A DNA stretch of 7,404 nucleotides from Spirochaetia bacterium. Its GTDB lineage: Bacteria > Spirochaetota > Spirochaetia > Sphaerochaetales > Sphaerochaetaceae. Shown one piece after another: positions 1 to 5,697 of this stretch. Numbering within the stretch: the first letter of the stretch is position 1; each line of letters opens with the position of its first letter. A program made the translations under genes and the position numbers. The stretch is from contig SABI01000119.1 of assembly GCA_009929055.1 (NCBI GenBank), forward strand, positions 1 through 7,404, read 5' to 3'. Under the pieces are notes generated by a model. That model was given only the letters and a program-made list of their open reading frames with translations, did not search any database and was not told the DNA's origin.

Positions 1-72
1 ATTTTGCTGACCTCAGCAAAATCGCAATACTGAAAGAAAGCAATTGCGTTTAAGCCGCTTGTAGAAACGAGC
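1..72. repeat. Three adjacent inverted repeats (foldback cluster) at the left edge
   Basis: Three hairpin-capable elements lie end to end. The first is ATTTTGCTGA (1-10), two bases, then its exact complement TCAGCAAAAT (13-22). The second is CGCAAT (23-28), a 14-base loop, then ATTGCG (43-48). The third is GCTTGT (57-62), loop AGAA, then ACGAGC (67-72), with one G-U pair. The first is perfect; the other two are short and could be chance. No T-tract follows any of them, so they do not look like ordinary intrinsic terminators. They sit immediately before the point where the adjacent ATPase gene loses its 5' part, so they may mark the edge of an element. The window starts exactly on the first arm, so upstream context is missing. 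Confidence 0.45.
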
Positions 73-74
73 CT

Positions 75-818
75 ATGTCCAGTCATTGGCAGATACAAAA
101 GTTTGCAATTATACATCTGTTGTTTATGAAGGGAAAAAGTCGTAAATGTAAATTTCTGAACAAAACAGTATTGCTTCTAACTCATGATTTTGGATCAGTT
201 ATTGATTTGGAATATACGATCAAAAGAAAACTGAGTTGTAGTGTTAACTCAACCTATTTAAGATGCAATGAAGAAGGGATACTGTCTGAGAAATTGATAC
301 AAAGAAACGATATTATTAGCTGTATTGAAGCAACGAGAAAAATATATACATCTACAGATTACCATATAGCCAGTCGTCTTTCTGCATTGAGAAGATACAC
401 TGAAGTAATTGAGGGGAAGAATGATCGATGGAATTATATTTCTTCTGTTTTACACTGTGAAGAACCAGGCAGAATTCTGGAAGATAATTCCAGGCAACCG
501 TTCTCAAAAGAAGAATTATTACAAATTACATCTGAAATTAATGATTTTATAGCAGGGTTTACCCATGATGAAATTGTAGCATTATTTCATGATCGAAACA
601 GTCTGATTGAATCATATAAAAAATCTAAGAAATCATATGAGAAATTGCAAATATTTAGAGTAATACAAGGAAATTCAGGAACAGCCAATGATATAATCAA
701 TAAATTTGTAAATGAAACTTTTCATGTGGAAAATGATTATTTGTTTCAACTTGATCCTTTTGAGTTCGAACAGGTTCCAGATTATATAATTAAAGAATGT
801 GACAATTTTTTGATTTAG
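75..818 (+). pseudogene. C-terminal remnant of an AAA-family ATPase (5'-truncated)
   Basis: The open frame gives 247 residues that resemble, from memory, the C-terminal third of large AAA-family ATPases (AAA_13-like, SMC/ABC-type fold). KTVLLLTHDF (residues 30-39) matches the last strand and switch-histidine region (His37). SEKLIQRNDI, SRLSALRRYTEV and the closing NETFHVENDYLFQLDPFEFEQVPDYI also look like that tail. Full-length relatives are several hundred residues longer. The P-loop, coiled-coil middle, signature motif and Walker B are all absent. The expected D-loop (DPISSFD-like) just before QKFAIIH is not in frame. A degraded CCAGTCATT (Pro-Val-Ile) appears in the +1 frame at 79-87, which suggests truncation plus a small frameshift. 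A stop lies in frame at 51-53, and no convincing ribosome-binding site precedes the ATG. The natural C-terminus seems intact. It converges on the aldolase operon and has no functional link to it. A short expressed protein cannot be excluded, but ATPase activity is not expected. Confidence 0.62.
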
Positions 819-848
819 TATTATCGATCCCAGAGACAAAATTCAATG

Positions 849-892
849 GACTTCTTCTCCTTCACATGATTTCTTATGAGGGAAAAAAAGTC
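849..892 (-). terminator. Possible terminator or 3'-end hairpin of the tct-aldolase operon
   Basis: The arms are 849-860 (GACTTCTTCTCC) and 881-892 (GGAAAAAAAGTC), with a 20-base loop. Read as minus-strand RNA all 12 positions pair, two of them as G-U. Read as plus-strand RNA those two become A-C mismatches. The hairpin begins 9 bases past the aldolase stop codon, where the operon transcript should end. The minus-strand 3' flank lacks an immediate U-run (ATTGAATTTTG follows). The plus-strand flank is T-rich (TTTGTATTT), so some bidirectional function is possible. It is a structural candidate only. Confidence 0.38.
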
Positions 893-901
893 TTTGTATT
901 T

Positions 902-1675
902 CTAGCGCAATTGTTCTCCTACATCTCTCCACACAGTAGATAATATTGAGTAATCATGTCCTACTTCTATCATATCAATACCTAAGTTTAGATAGTTCTT
1001 TGCTTGATCTATCCAAGGGTATCCTACTCCTAACATAGTGTAGACTTTATGGTGTTTTGCTCTTTCTATTATCTTAATTATGCTTTGTTGTACTAAAGGA
1101 TGATTCATCTCTGGCTTCTCTAGTCCTAGAGATAAAGAGAGATCAGATGCTCCTATTAAAATATAGTCTAGTCCTTTAGTTGAAAGAATCTCATCTATTT
1201 CATCTACTGCAGTTTTTGTCTCAACCATCACTCCAACCATAATTTCACTATTACACCAATCTATCCACTCCTTAGAGTTAATTAGGCCATAATGAGCAGA
1301 TTGATTTAAGTTACTAAAACCCCTCTTTCCAAGAGGAGGGAATTTAGTCCAAGAAATATAATCTTCTACTTCCTTCTTACTCTCAATCTGAGGGATTACT
1401 ATAGCATGAGCTCCTAGCTCTAAAGCCTTCCTTACTTCATAAGGACTGTCTCTATCAACTCTAATTACAGTGCTCATATTAGAGAGATTTGCAGCTCTTA
1501 TCATATTCTCTAATGAATCATCTTTTCTCCAAGAATGTTCATTATCAATCCTGCAAAAATCCATACCACTATACCCAGCAATTTGTACGATATCAGGGCT
1601 AAAGGAATAGGCACACGTGCCTATTGCATAGCCCTTTTTTTGTATTGTAGCCCTTAACTTGTTTTTCTCTAACAT
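902..1675 (-). CDS. HpcH/HpaI-family aldolase (class II, pyruvate-releasing)
   Basis: The family cleaves 4-hydroxy-2-oxo acids to pyruvate plus an aldehyde, using a divalent metal in a TIM-barrel active site in the cytoplasm. From the proposed start the protein has 257 residues, the usual length. It shows FCRIDNEHSW (about 40-49; catalytic Asp44/His47), IRVDRD (Arg72), the PPLGKRG loop (113-119), MVET (metal ligand Glu152) and IGASDLSLSLG (metal ligand Asp178). All expected catalytic positions are present; Ser replaces the usual Gly after the EH pair. An ATG 12 bases upstream (1687) is in frame. However, AGGA at 1681-1684 lies 5 bases before the ATG at 1675, and the shorter start MLEKNK fits the family N-terminus. 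The gene is last in the operon, 18 bases behind the RraA-like gene. Substrate is unknown; candidates from the family are 2-keto-3-deoxyglucarate-type or 2,4-dihydroxyheptenedioate-type acids. Confidence 0.9.
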   Translation of the reverse strand: MLEKNKLRATIQKKGYAIGTCAYSFSPDIVQIAGYSGMDFCRIDNEHSWRKDDSLENMIRAANLSNMSTVIRVDRDSPYEVRKALELGAHAIVIPQIESKKEVEDYISWTKFPPLGKRGFSNLNQSAHYGLINSKEWIDWCNSEIMVGVMVETKTAVDEIDEILSTKGLDYILIGASDLSLSLGLEKPEMNHPLVQQSIIKIIERAKHHKVYTMLGVGYPWIDQAKNYLNLGIDMIEVGHDYSILSTVWRDVGEQLR

Positions 1676-1680
1676 ATCTA

Positions 1681-1684
1681 TCCT
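1681..1684 (-). promoter_or_regulatory. Ribosome-binding site deciding the aldolase start
   Basis: On the minus strand AGGA is followed by five bases (TAGAT) and then the ATG at 1675. The AGGA lies inside the four-codon extension that an ATG at 1687 would add. Before that upstream ATG there is only AAGAAATA, a poor site. The start at 1675 is therefore preferred. Confidence 0.6.
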
Positions 1685-1693
1685 CATTATTTC

Positions 1694-2371
1694 TTATTTA
1701 AGAAATTCTGCCCCTTTCGAAACTAAAAATTCATCAACCCAAGCTCTATTAATTGTTCTATTTGCTATTTCTTTAAAAGTAACTGATTCAGCAACATTTT
1801 GAGCCTTAGCCTTAATAAGTAGACTTGGTGCATCTTCTGGTCTAATAACTACAATACCATCCTTATCAGCACTAATAATGTCACCAGGATGCACTACCTG
1901 CCCACCACAGCTAATAGGGAAGTTAATCTCACCAGGACCATTTTTATAAGGTCCTCGAGGATTTACCCCCTTAGCAAATACTGGGAAATCAAGATGCTCT
2001 AAAGAATCTACATCTCTAATACACCCATCAAGAATAAACCCTCTTATTCCTCTACTTATAGCGTAACGAAACATAATTTCGCCCATAAGAGCATGAGTAG
2101 TAACACCCTCACCATCAACTACAATAATATCACCAGGACTCGCTAAATCAATTGCCTTATGAAGCATAAGATTATCATTCGCTGGAACTCTTACAGTAAA
2201 AGCAACTCCTAATACAACTCTTTTCCCATATCCTATTATAGAAGAATCCATACAAGCAATACGACCCATATTGTCACAAATGTTTGCTACAGGAATATCT
2301 CTAAAACTCTCTACTAAACTATCATCAGGACGACTAAAAGTTTGGTTTATTCTAAACCCAATATTTGACAT
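1694..2371 (-). CDS. RraA-family protein, HMG/CHA aldolase-like
   Basis: The protein has 225 residues and is a cytoplasmic RraA / 4-hydroxy-4-methyl-2-oxoglutarate (HMG) aldolase-fold protein. Enzymes of this family cleave HMG or 4-carboxy-4-hydroxy-2-oxoadipate and often decarboxylate oxaloacetate; others bind RNase E (E. coli RraA). Visible signatures are VPANDNLMLHKAID (62-75), PGDIIVVDG (79-87), GEIM (97-100), the active-site block DGCIRD (115-120, with Arg119 and the metal-binding Asp120), PRGPYKNGPGEIN (138-150) and PGDIISADKDGIVV (162-175). Conserved Arg-Asp and a catabolic operon favour an enzyme over an RNase E regulator. Old labels such as 'dimethylmenaquinone methyltransferase' for this family are misnomers. 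The start has a strong site, AGAGGTGA (2376-2383), four bases before the ATG. It lies 107 bases behind tctA across an A-rich leader. The exact substrate is not readable; it may act before or beside the HpcH-type aldolase. Confidence 0.88.
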   Translation of the reverse strand: MSNIGFRINQTFSRPDDSLVESFRDIPVANICDNMGRIACMDSSIIGYGKRVVLGVAFTVRVPANDNLMLHKAIDLASPGDIIVVDGEGVTTHALMGEIMFRYAISRGIRGFILDGCIRDVDSLEHLDFPVFAKGVNPRGPYKNGPGEINFPISCGGQVVHPGDIISADKDGIVVIRPEDAPSLLIKAKAQNVAESVTFKEIANRTINRAWVDEFLVSKGAEFLK

Positions 2372-2478
2372 ATATTCACCTCTTGTTGTTATATTTATTT
2401 TATTTTTCTCTTTTCTATTTTTCTTCTATCTCTTTCTTATGTTTTTCTTTTGTTTATTCTAATTTTCTTAAGTTTCTT
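2372..2478 (-). other. A/G-rich, structure-poor spacer between tctA and the RraA-like gene
   Basis: The 107-base gap reads on the coding strand as nearly continuous A and G with a few T and very few C. It ends in the strong ribosome-binding site AGAGGTGA. Repeats such as AGAAAAATAGAAAAGAG occur inside it. I see no hairpin, terminator or good promoter, so the five genes are probably co-transcribed across it. It may serve as an unstructured translation-enhancing leader or an internal mRNA processing region. The phenylalanine-rich open frame on the opposite strand here is a by-product of the composition. Confidence 0.4.
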
Positions 2479-3975
2479 CTAATCATCACTCGAATCAAAT
2501 AAGCCACCCTGCTTAATCCTCTTATAGGCACTAAGGATGATACTTATAACTGCAACTGCTAGAAACACAGCTGAAATAGGTTTAGTGATAAATAAACTAA
2601 ATGAACCTTCTCCTAGAGCAAGACCTCTCCTTAAATTAGTTTCAACAATAGGACCAAGAATGAAACCTAACACAAGAGGGGGTAGGGGGAACTTAAGTCC
2701 ATTAAGAACTATCCCCAAGATTCCAAATCCTAATAAAGTGTAGACATCAAATACCCTATTATTTGCCCCAAAAGCTCCAACTACACATAAGACAAAGACA
2801 AAGGGGAGGAGAATATGACGAGGAATAGATAACAGGCGTGTAAACACCTTAATCCCATAATACTGCATAAAGAGCATCATGAAGTTAGCAATAATAAGAG
2901 CAGTAAATATCCCATAGACAATCTTTCCTGAATTGACAAACAATAAAGGACCAGGACGCAGGCCATGGATCATGAACCCACCAAGGAGCATAGCTGTTAC
3001 TGAGTCTCCTGGAATTCCAAGAGTCATTAAAGGGATAAGGGCTCCACCGATACCAGCATTGTTAGCTGACTCACTAGCCATAAGTCCTTCTATAGAACCC
3101 TTACCAAACTCTTCTGGTGTCTTTGATTGATTCTTCGCTGTTACATAAGCAATAATATTTGAAGTACTTGCCCCAATACCTGGAAGCACTCCAATACCAA
3201 GACCTATAAGAGAAGATCTAATGAGATTATAGATTTGGCCAAAGAATTCCTTAATAGTAAAACCAAAACCCTTTAGTTTGAAATCAGTTGATGTTTTAAA
3301 ACTCTGATCATTAGTTGGCTTAATTATCTCTGAAACAGAGTATATCCCAATAAGAACAGGTAGGAGGGCAAACCCCGCATAGAGCTGACGAACATTAAAG
3401 GTATAACGAGGGAATGCATCGACTGGAGAAACACCCACCATCGCTACAGCTATTCCTAATACCCCGCTAAGGAGCCCCTTAATAAGAGACTTCTTAGATA
3501 AACTTGCTAACATAGTGAGAGCAAAGATAGAAACAGAGAAATATTCATGAGGACCAAACTTAATAGCTATTTTTGCAATAAAAGGGGCAAAGAAAATTAG
3601 TAATGTTATCCCAATTGCTCCCCCTACAAAAGAAGAAAAAATTCCAGCTCCTAAAGCTCTGCCAGCTTCACCTTTCTGGGTTAAAGGATAGCCATCAAAA
3701 CAGGTAGTAATAGAAGCAGGAGTTCCTGGGATATTGAGTAGCACTGCTGCTATTAAACCTCCACTAATTCCTCCAATATAAATACCCATCAATAGAGACA
3801 TCGCTTGAATAGAACTCATCCCATAGGTAAGAGGCAAAGATAAAGCCACACCCATATTTGCAGTGAGTCCAGGTATTGCACCAAAGACAATACCAACACC
3901 CACCCCTAAGAAAATAAAAAGTAATGTAGGTACATTAATTACCGACATAATTCCAGGAATTACTACATCTAACAT
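2479..3975 (-). CDS. tctA: Tripartite tricarboxylate transporter, large membrane subunit TctA
   Basis: The 498-residue inner-membrane protein is the usual length for TctA, the main permease subunit of the TTT family, which imports carboxylates using ion gradients. The two-fold repeat is clear. Repeat one has GAIPGLTANMGVA (32-44) and NIPGTPAS (81-88) followed by FDGYPLTQKGEAGRALG (93-109). Repeat two has GVLPGIGASTSNIIAY (262-277) and LGIPGDSVTAML (319-330). GPIVETNLRR (441-450) is the conserved C-terminal signature. Long hydrophobic segments alternate throughout, giving roughly a dozen membrane helices. The start has AAGGAG at 3984-3989, eight bases before the ATG. This ribosome-binding site overlaps the stop codon of tctB (TAA, 3988-3990), so the pair is probably translationally coupled. 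The protein appears intact, and its substrate is not set by sequence alone. Confidence 0.96.
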   Translation of the reverse strand: MLDVVIPGIMSVINVPTLLFIFLGVGVGIVFGAIPGLTANMGVALSLPLTYGMSSIQAMSLLMGIYIGGISGGLIAAVLLNIPGTPASITTCFDGYPLTQKGEAGRALGAGIFSSFVGGAIGITLLIFFAPFIAKIAIKFGPHEYFSVSIFALTMLASLSKKSLIKGLLSGVLGIAVAMVGVSPVDAFPRYTFNVRQLYAGFALLPVLIGIYSVSEIIKPTNDQSFKTSTDFKLKGFGFTIKEFFGQIYNLIRSSLIGLGIGVLPGIGASTSNIIAYVTAKNQSKTPEEFGKGSIEGLMASESANNAGIGGALIPLMTLGIPGDSVTAMLLGGFMIHGLRPGPLLFVNSGKIVYGIFTALIIANFMMLFMQYYGIKVFTRLLSIPRHILLPFVFVLCVVGAFGANNRVFDVYTLLGFGILGIVLNGLKFPLPPLVLGFILGPIVETNLRRGLALGEGSFSLFITKPISAVFLAVAVISIILSAYKRIKQGGLFDSSDD

Positions 3976-3987
3976 TGTATGGGCTCC

Positions 3988-4467
3988 TTAAAGAGAGAAA
4001 ATACCAGCTGGTAAAAAGATGAGAAAGACATATCTAAATAGGTAGTAAATACCTATCGATAACACAACAGAAAGAATTCCAAAGAGAAGATACTTTCTCT
4101 TATTTCTTGGGGACATAACAGTAAAAGCTGCAAACAAAAAGACCATAGAACTGATAATAAAACCGACTCTCTTAAGGATGAGTACATAGATAGTAACCAC
4201 AGTAAGAAGGGCGAGTACTTGTACGAGATCTTTCTTGTTTATTGTTTCACTAGTCTCAGCACTTTGCTTTTTAAGGGTTAATAGACCTGTGGCGATAAGA
4301 AGAATACTAAGGAGTCCCATAATAATAGCAACTACTTGAGGCATGAACTCAGCACCAAGACGCCCTGGAATAGTCGTCTTAATAGAATAAGAACTTGTCA
4401 TAATTATCGCAGAGAGGATGAGAAATAGAATTCCTGAAAAGATATCACGATACTTAGTGATACGCAT
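3988..4467 (-). CDS. tctB: Tripartite tricarboxylate transporter, small membrane subunit TctB
   Basis: This 159-residue protein is the small, poorly conserved membrane subunit that pairs with TctA. Hydrophobic segments lie at about 10-25, 44-65, 82-98, 101-118 and 126-153, consistent with four or five helices. Family hallmarks are RLGAEFMPQ (36-44) after the first helix, RVGFIISSMVF (100-110) and the closing FLPAGIFSL. A polar linker (66-80) separates the halves. AGGAG at 4474-4478, six bases before the ATG, supports the start. It lies between tctC and tctA in the usual C-B-A order; its stop overlaps the tctA ribosome-binding site, while a 74-base spacer with a strong hairpin separates it from tctC. 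Identification rests on pattern plus context, as TctB sequences diverge widely. Confidence 0.92.
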   Translation of the reverse strand: MRITKYRDIFSGILFLILSAIIMTSSYSIKTTIPGRLGAEFMPQVVAIIMGLLSILLIATGLLTLKKQSAETSETINKKDLVQVLALLTVVTIYVLILKRVGFIISSMVFLFAAFTVMSPRNKRKYLLFGILSVVLSIGIYYLFRYVFLIFLPAGIFSL

Positions 4468-4486
4468 GATGTTCTCCTATTCAATG

Positions 4487-4529
4487 TAGTAAGGTCTCTG
4501 GCCCTTTTTAAGAGCCAGAGAACTTACTA
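4487..4529 (-). promoter_or_regulatory. Intercistronic hairpin between tctC and tctB
   Basis: A long stem occupies most of the 74-base spacer. TAGTAAG (4487-4493) pairs with CTTACTA (4523-4529). After one mismatch, TCTCTGGC (4495-4502) pairs with GCCAGAGA (4514-4521). Three more pairs are possible inside the 11-base loop. No U-run follows in the minus-strand direction; CATTGAATAGGAG follows instead. Read-through into tctB is therefore expected. Such hairpins after the binding-protein gene commonly protect its upstream mRNA from 3' decay, giving more TctC than TctBA. The stem ends eight bases before the tctB ribosome-binding site, so it may also affect tctB translation. Confidence 0.65.
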
Positions 4530-4541
4530 GAGATATATACC

Positions 4542-5498
4542 TTATTTAAAAGATGTCTTAAATTGTTCGAAATATTGAGCGTGAGCTGCAAGGCGTTTAA
4601 GTGAATCAGCAGGGTTAGAATAATCAGGTTTTGTCATATATTCATCAGCCTTTGCCTTAAATTCAGCACTCTTTACTACTCTTTCTAGTGCTTGAGTAAA
4701 AGTAGTTACTCTCTCTTGAGGTGTCTCTTTTGGGAAGCTAAAGAAGAAGATCTTCACTTGTGATACATCAACCCCTTGTTCTTTGAAAGTTGGCACTTCT
4801 GGAAATAGAGGATTTCTTTCATCAGCGAAAATCCCAAGTGGAACCATAGTTCCAGCTTTGATGTGTTCTTGGATAGAACCATACTCTGCTGTTAAGATGT
4901 CAATTGAACCACTTAAGAAAGCTTGAAGTTTTTCTGCAGTACCGCCGATATCAACAATATTAAGCTTTGTGCCAGTTACTTTCTCAAAGTCTAAAGCCTG
5001 CATGTGAGTTGTAGCTGCTGTTAATACTGGAAAGACTACTTTCCCTGGTCTATTCTTTGCATCTTTTACTACATCTTGAATTGAAGTATATTTGCTTGTT
5101 GGAGGAACAGCCCATACAGAGGTAGCAGTAGAGACTGCAATACCTGCAACATTGAAATCAGTATAGGTGAAATCAGTGAGGCCAGTCATGTAGTTAATGA
5201 GAGTGTTTGAGTGGTTAAACAATACAGTATAGCCATCAGCCTCTGCTTCATCTTTTACATATGCTGTTGCAATTGTTCCACTTGCTCCATTCATGTTTTG
5301 TACAATTACAGGAACATTGAGTTCTTTTTCTAATGCTTGAGCTAACATTCTTGCATTGAGGTCTGTATCCCCACCTGCTCCGTAAGGGACAACAATTGTG
5401 ATAGGTTTAGCTGGGTAAACCCCATCTTTTTGCCCTTGAGCACTTAGTATTGATACACTTAGTATCAAAATAGATAAAATCACCAAAATTTTCTTCAT
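4542..5498 (-). CDS. tctC: Tripartite tricarboxylate transporter substrate-binding protein TctC
   Basis: The extracytoplasmic solute receptor of the TTT system has 318 residues from the chosen start, the usual size. The N-terminus is a Sec signal peptide: MKK, then a hydrophobic core, with likely cleavage after LSA (residue 20). There is no lipobox cysteine. The mature part has PITIVVPYGAGGDTDLNAR (32-50) and NMNGASGTIA (68-77), the loops that in this family bind the ligand carboxylate through backbone and water contacts. ADGYTVLF (87-94), GGTAEKLQAFLSGSID and FPEVPTFKEQG follow the family pattern. An in-frame ATG at 5513 would add MEEIS. However, GGAGG (5507-5511) lies eight bases before the ATG at 5498 and overlaps that upstream ATG, and a signal peptide normally begins MKK, so 5498 is chosen. 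It is first in the operon with its own strong promoter. The ligand is some organic acid, unidentified. Confidence 0.95.
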   Translation of the reverse strand: MKKILVILSILILSVSILSAQGQKDGVYPAKPITIVVPYGAGGDTDLNARMLAQALEKELNVPVIVQNMNGASGTIATAYVKDEAEADGYTVLFNHSNTLINYMTGLTDFTYTDFNVAGIAVSTATSVWAVPPTSKYTSIQDVVKDAKNRPGKVVFPVLTAATTHMQALDFEKVTGTKLNIVDIGGTAEKLQAFLSGSIDILTAEYGSIQEHIKAGTMVPLGIFADERNPLFPEVPTFKEQGVDVSQVKIFFFSFPKETPQERVTTFTQALERVVKSAEFKAKADEYMTKPDYSNPADSLKRLAAHAQYFEQFKTSFK

Positions 5499-5506
5499 AG
5501 AAATTT

Positions 5507-5511
5507 CCTCC
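5507..5511 (-). promoter_or_regulatory. tctC ribosome-binding site that fixes the start codon
   Basis: GGAGG is eight bases upstream of the ATG at 5498. It shares its first G with the upstream in-frame ATG at 5513-5511. A ribosome starting at that upstream ATG would have no useful site, so 5498 is the true start. Confidence 0.75.
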
Positions 5512-5561
5512 ATTAGTCTAGATAACTAGTAAATAAAGGTATTATTTACTCTTTTATTATT

Positions 5562-5589
5562 TTGTTATCTGTGTTATAACATATATAAC
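5562..5589 (+). promoter_or_regulatory. Candidate sigma-70 promoter for the GntR-family regulator
   Basis: TTGTTA (5562-5567), a 16-base spacer and TATAAC (5584-5589) form a reasonable -35/-10 pair. It would start transcription near 5596, leaving a leader of about 100 bases. It overlaps the opposing tctC promoter and the palindrome, so one bound repressor could affect both directions. Weaker alternatives exist further right, for example TTGTCA at 5604-5609. Confidence 0.4.
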
Positions 5590-5590
5590 A
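5572..5590. promoter_or_regulatory. Palindromic operator candidate in the divergent promoter
   Basis: TGTTATA-ACATA-TATAACA is a perfect 7-5-7 inverted repeat, and its left part also contains the 10-bp palindrome TGTTATAACA. It covers the -10 element and predicted start of the minus-strand tctC promoter and the -10 element of the likely regulator promoter. A dimeric GntR-family protein encoded next door is the natural candidate to bind it. The AT-rich composition means a chance palindrome is possible; position is the main argument. Confidence 0.55.
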
Positions 5591-5610
5591 TTGAGTTTAA
5601 TGCTTGTCAA
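5582..5610 (-). promoter_or_regulatory. Sigma-70 promoter of the tct-aldolase operon
   Basis: On the minus strand TTGACA (5605-5610) matches the -35 consensus exactly. A 17-base spacer follows, then TATATA (5582-5587) as the -10. Transcription would begin near 5575, giving a tctC leader of roughly 77 bases. I see no terminator-like attenuator or riboswitch in that leader. Confidence 0.65.
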
Positions 5611-5619
5611 CATCAATTA

Positions 5620-5651
5620 TCAGTATTAATCTGGAAAGAAGTTAATACTGA
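5620..5651 (+). repeat. 10-bp inverted repeat in the regulator leader
   Basis: TCAGTATTAA (5620-5629) is matched exactly by TTAATACTGA (5642-5651) across a 12-base gap. The arm centres are 22 bp apart, about two helical turns, which would suit a dimer contacting one DNA face. Alternatively it forms a hairpin in the regulator mRNA, 46 bases before the start codon. It differs in sequence from the 5572-5590 palindrome. Confidence 0.5.
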
Positions 5652-5697
5652 ACAATTGAAGAGTAAGAACACTATACACACAAAAAGGGAAGATTTC

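Noticed and set aside
41..80. Resemblance to an integron attC site (CAATTGCGTTTAAGCCGC)
   Set aside because: The paired right-hand core (GTTRRRY) and matching arm are not found within the expected distance, and no integrase is visible. The similarity is to one side only.
2271..2462. 63-codon open frame on the plus strand ending in a run of Phe/Leu
   Set aside because: It overlaps the RraA-like gene start and the A/G-rich spacer on the other strand. The hydrophobic run only reflects the T-rich complement, and no ribosome-binding site supports it.
2537..3130. Two short plus-strand open frames (2537-2743 and 2933-3130)
   Set aside because: They lie fully inside tctA, which has clear family motifs on the minus strand. 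Their proteins show no recognisable pattern.
5499..5575. Riboswitch or attenuator in the tctC leader
   Set aside because: The leader is short and AT-rich, and no stable alternative stems or terminator-like hairpin were seen.
5656..5697. TTG start extending the GntR regulator by 14 residues
   Set aside because: There is no ribosome-binding site before it, it directly follows the inverted repeat, and family members normally start close to the HTH. The ATG at 5698 has AAGGGA upstream.
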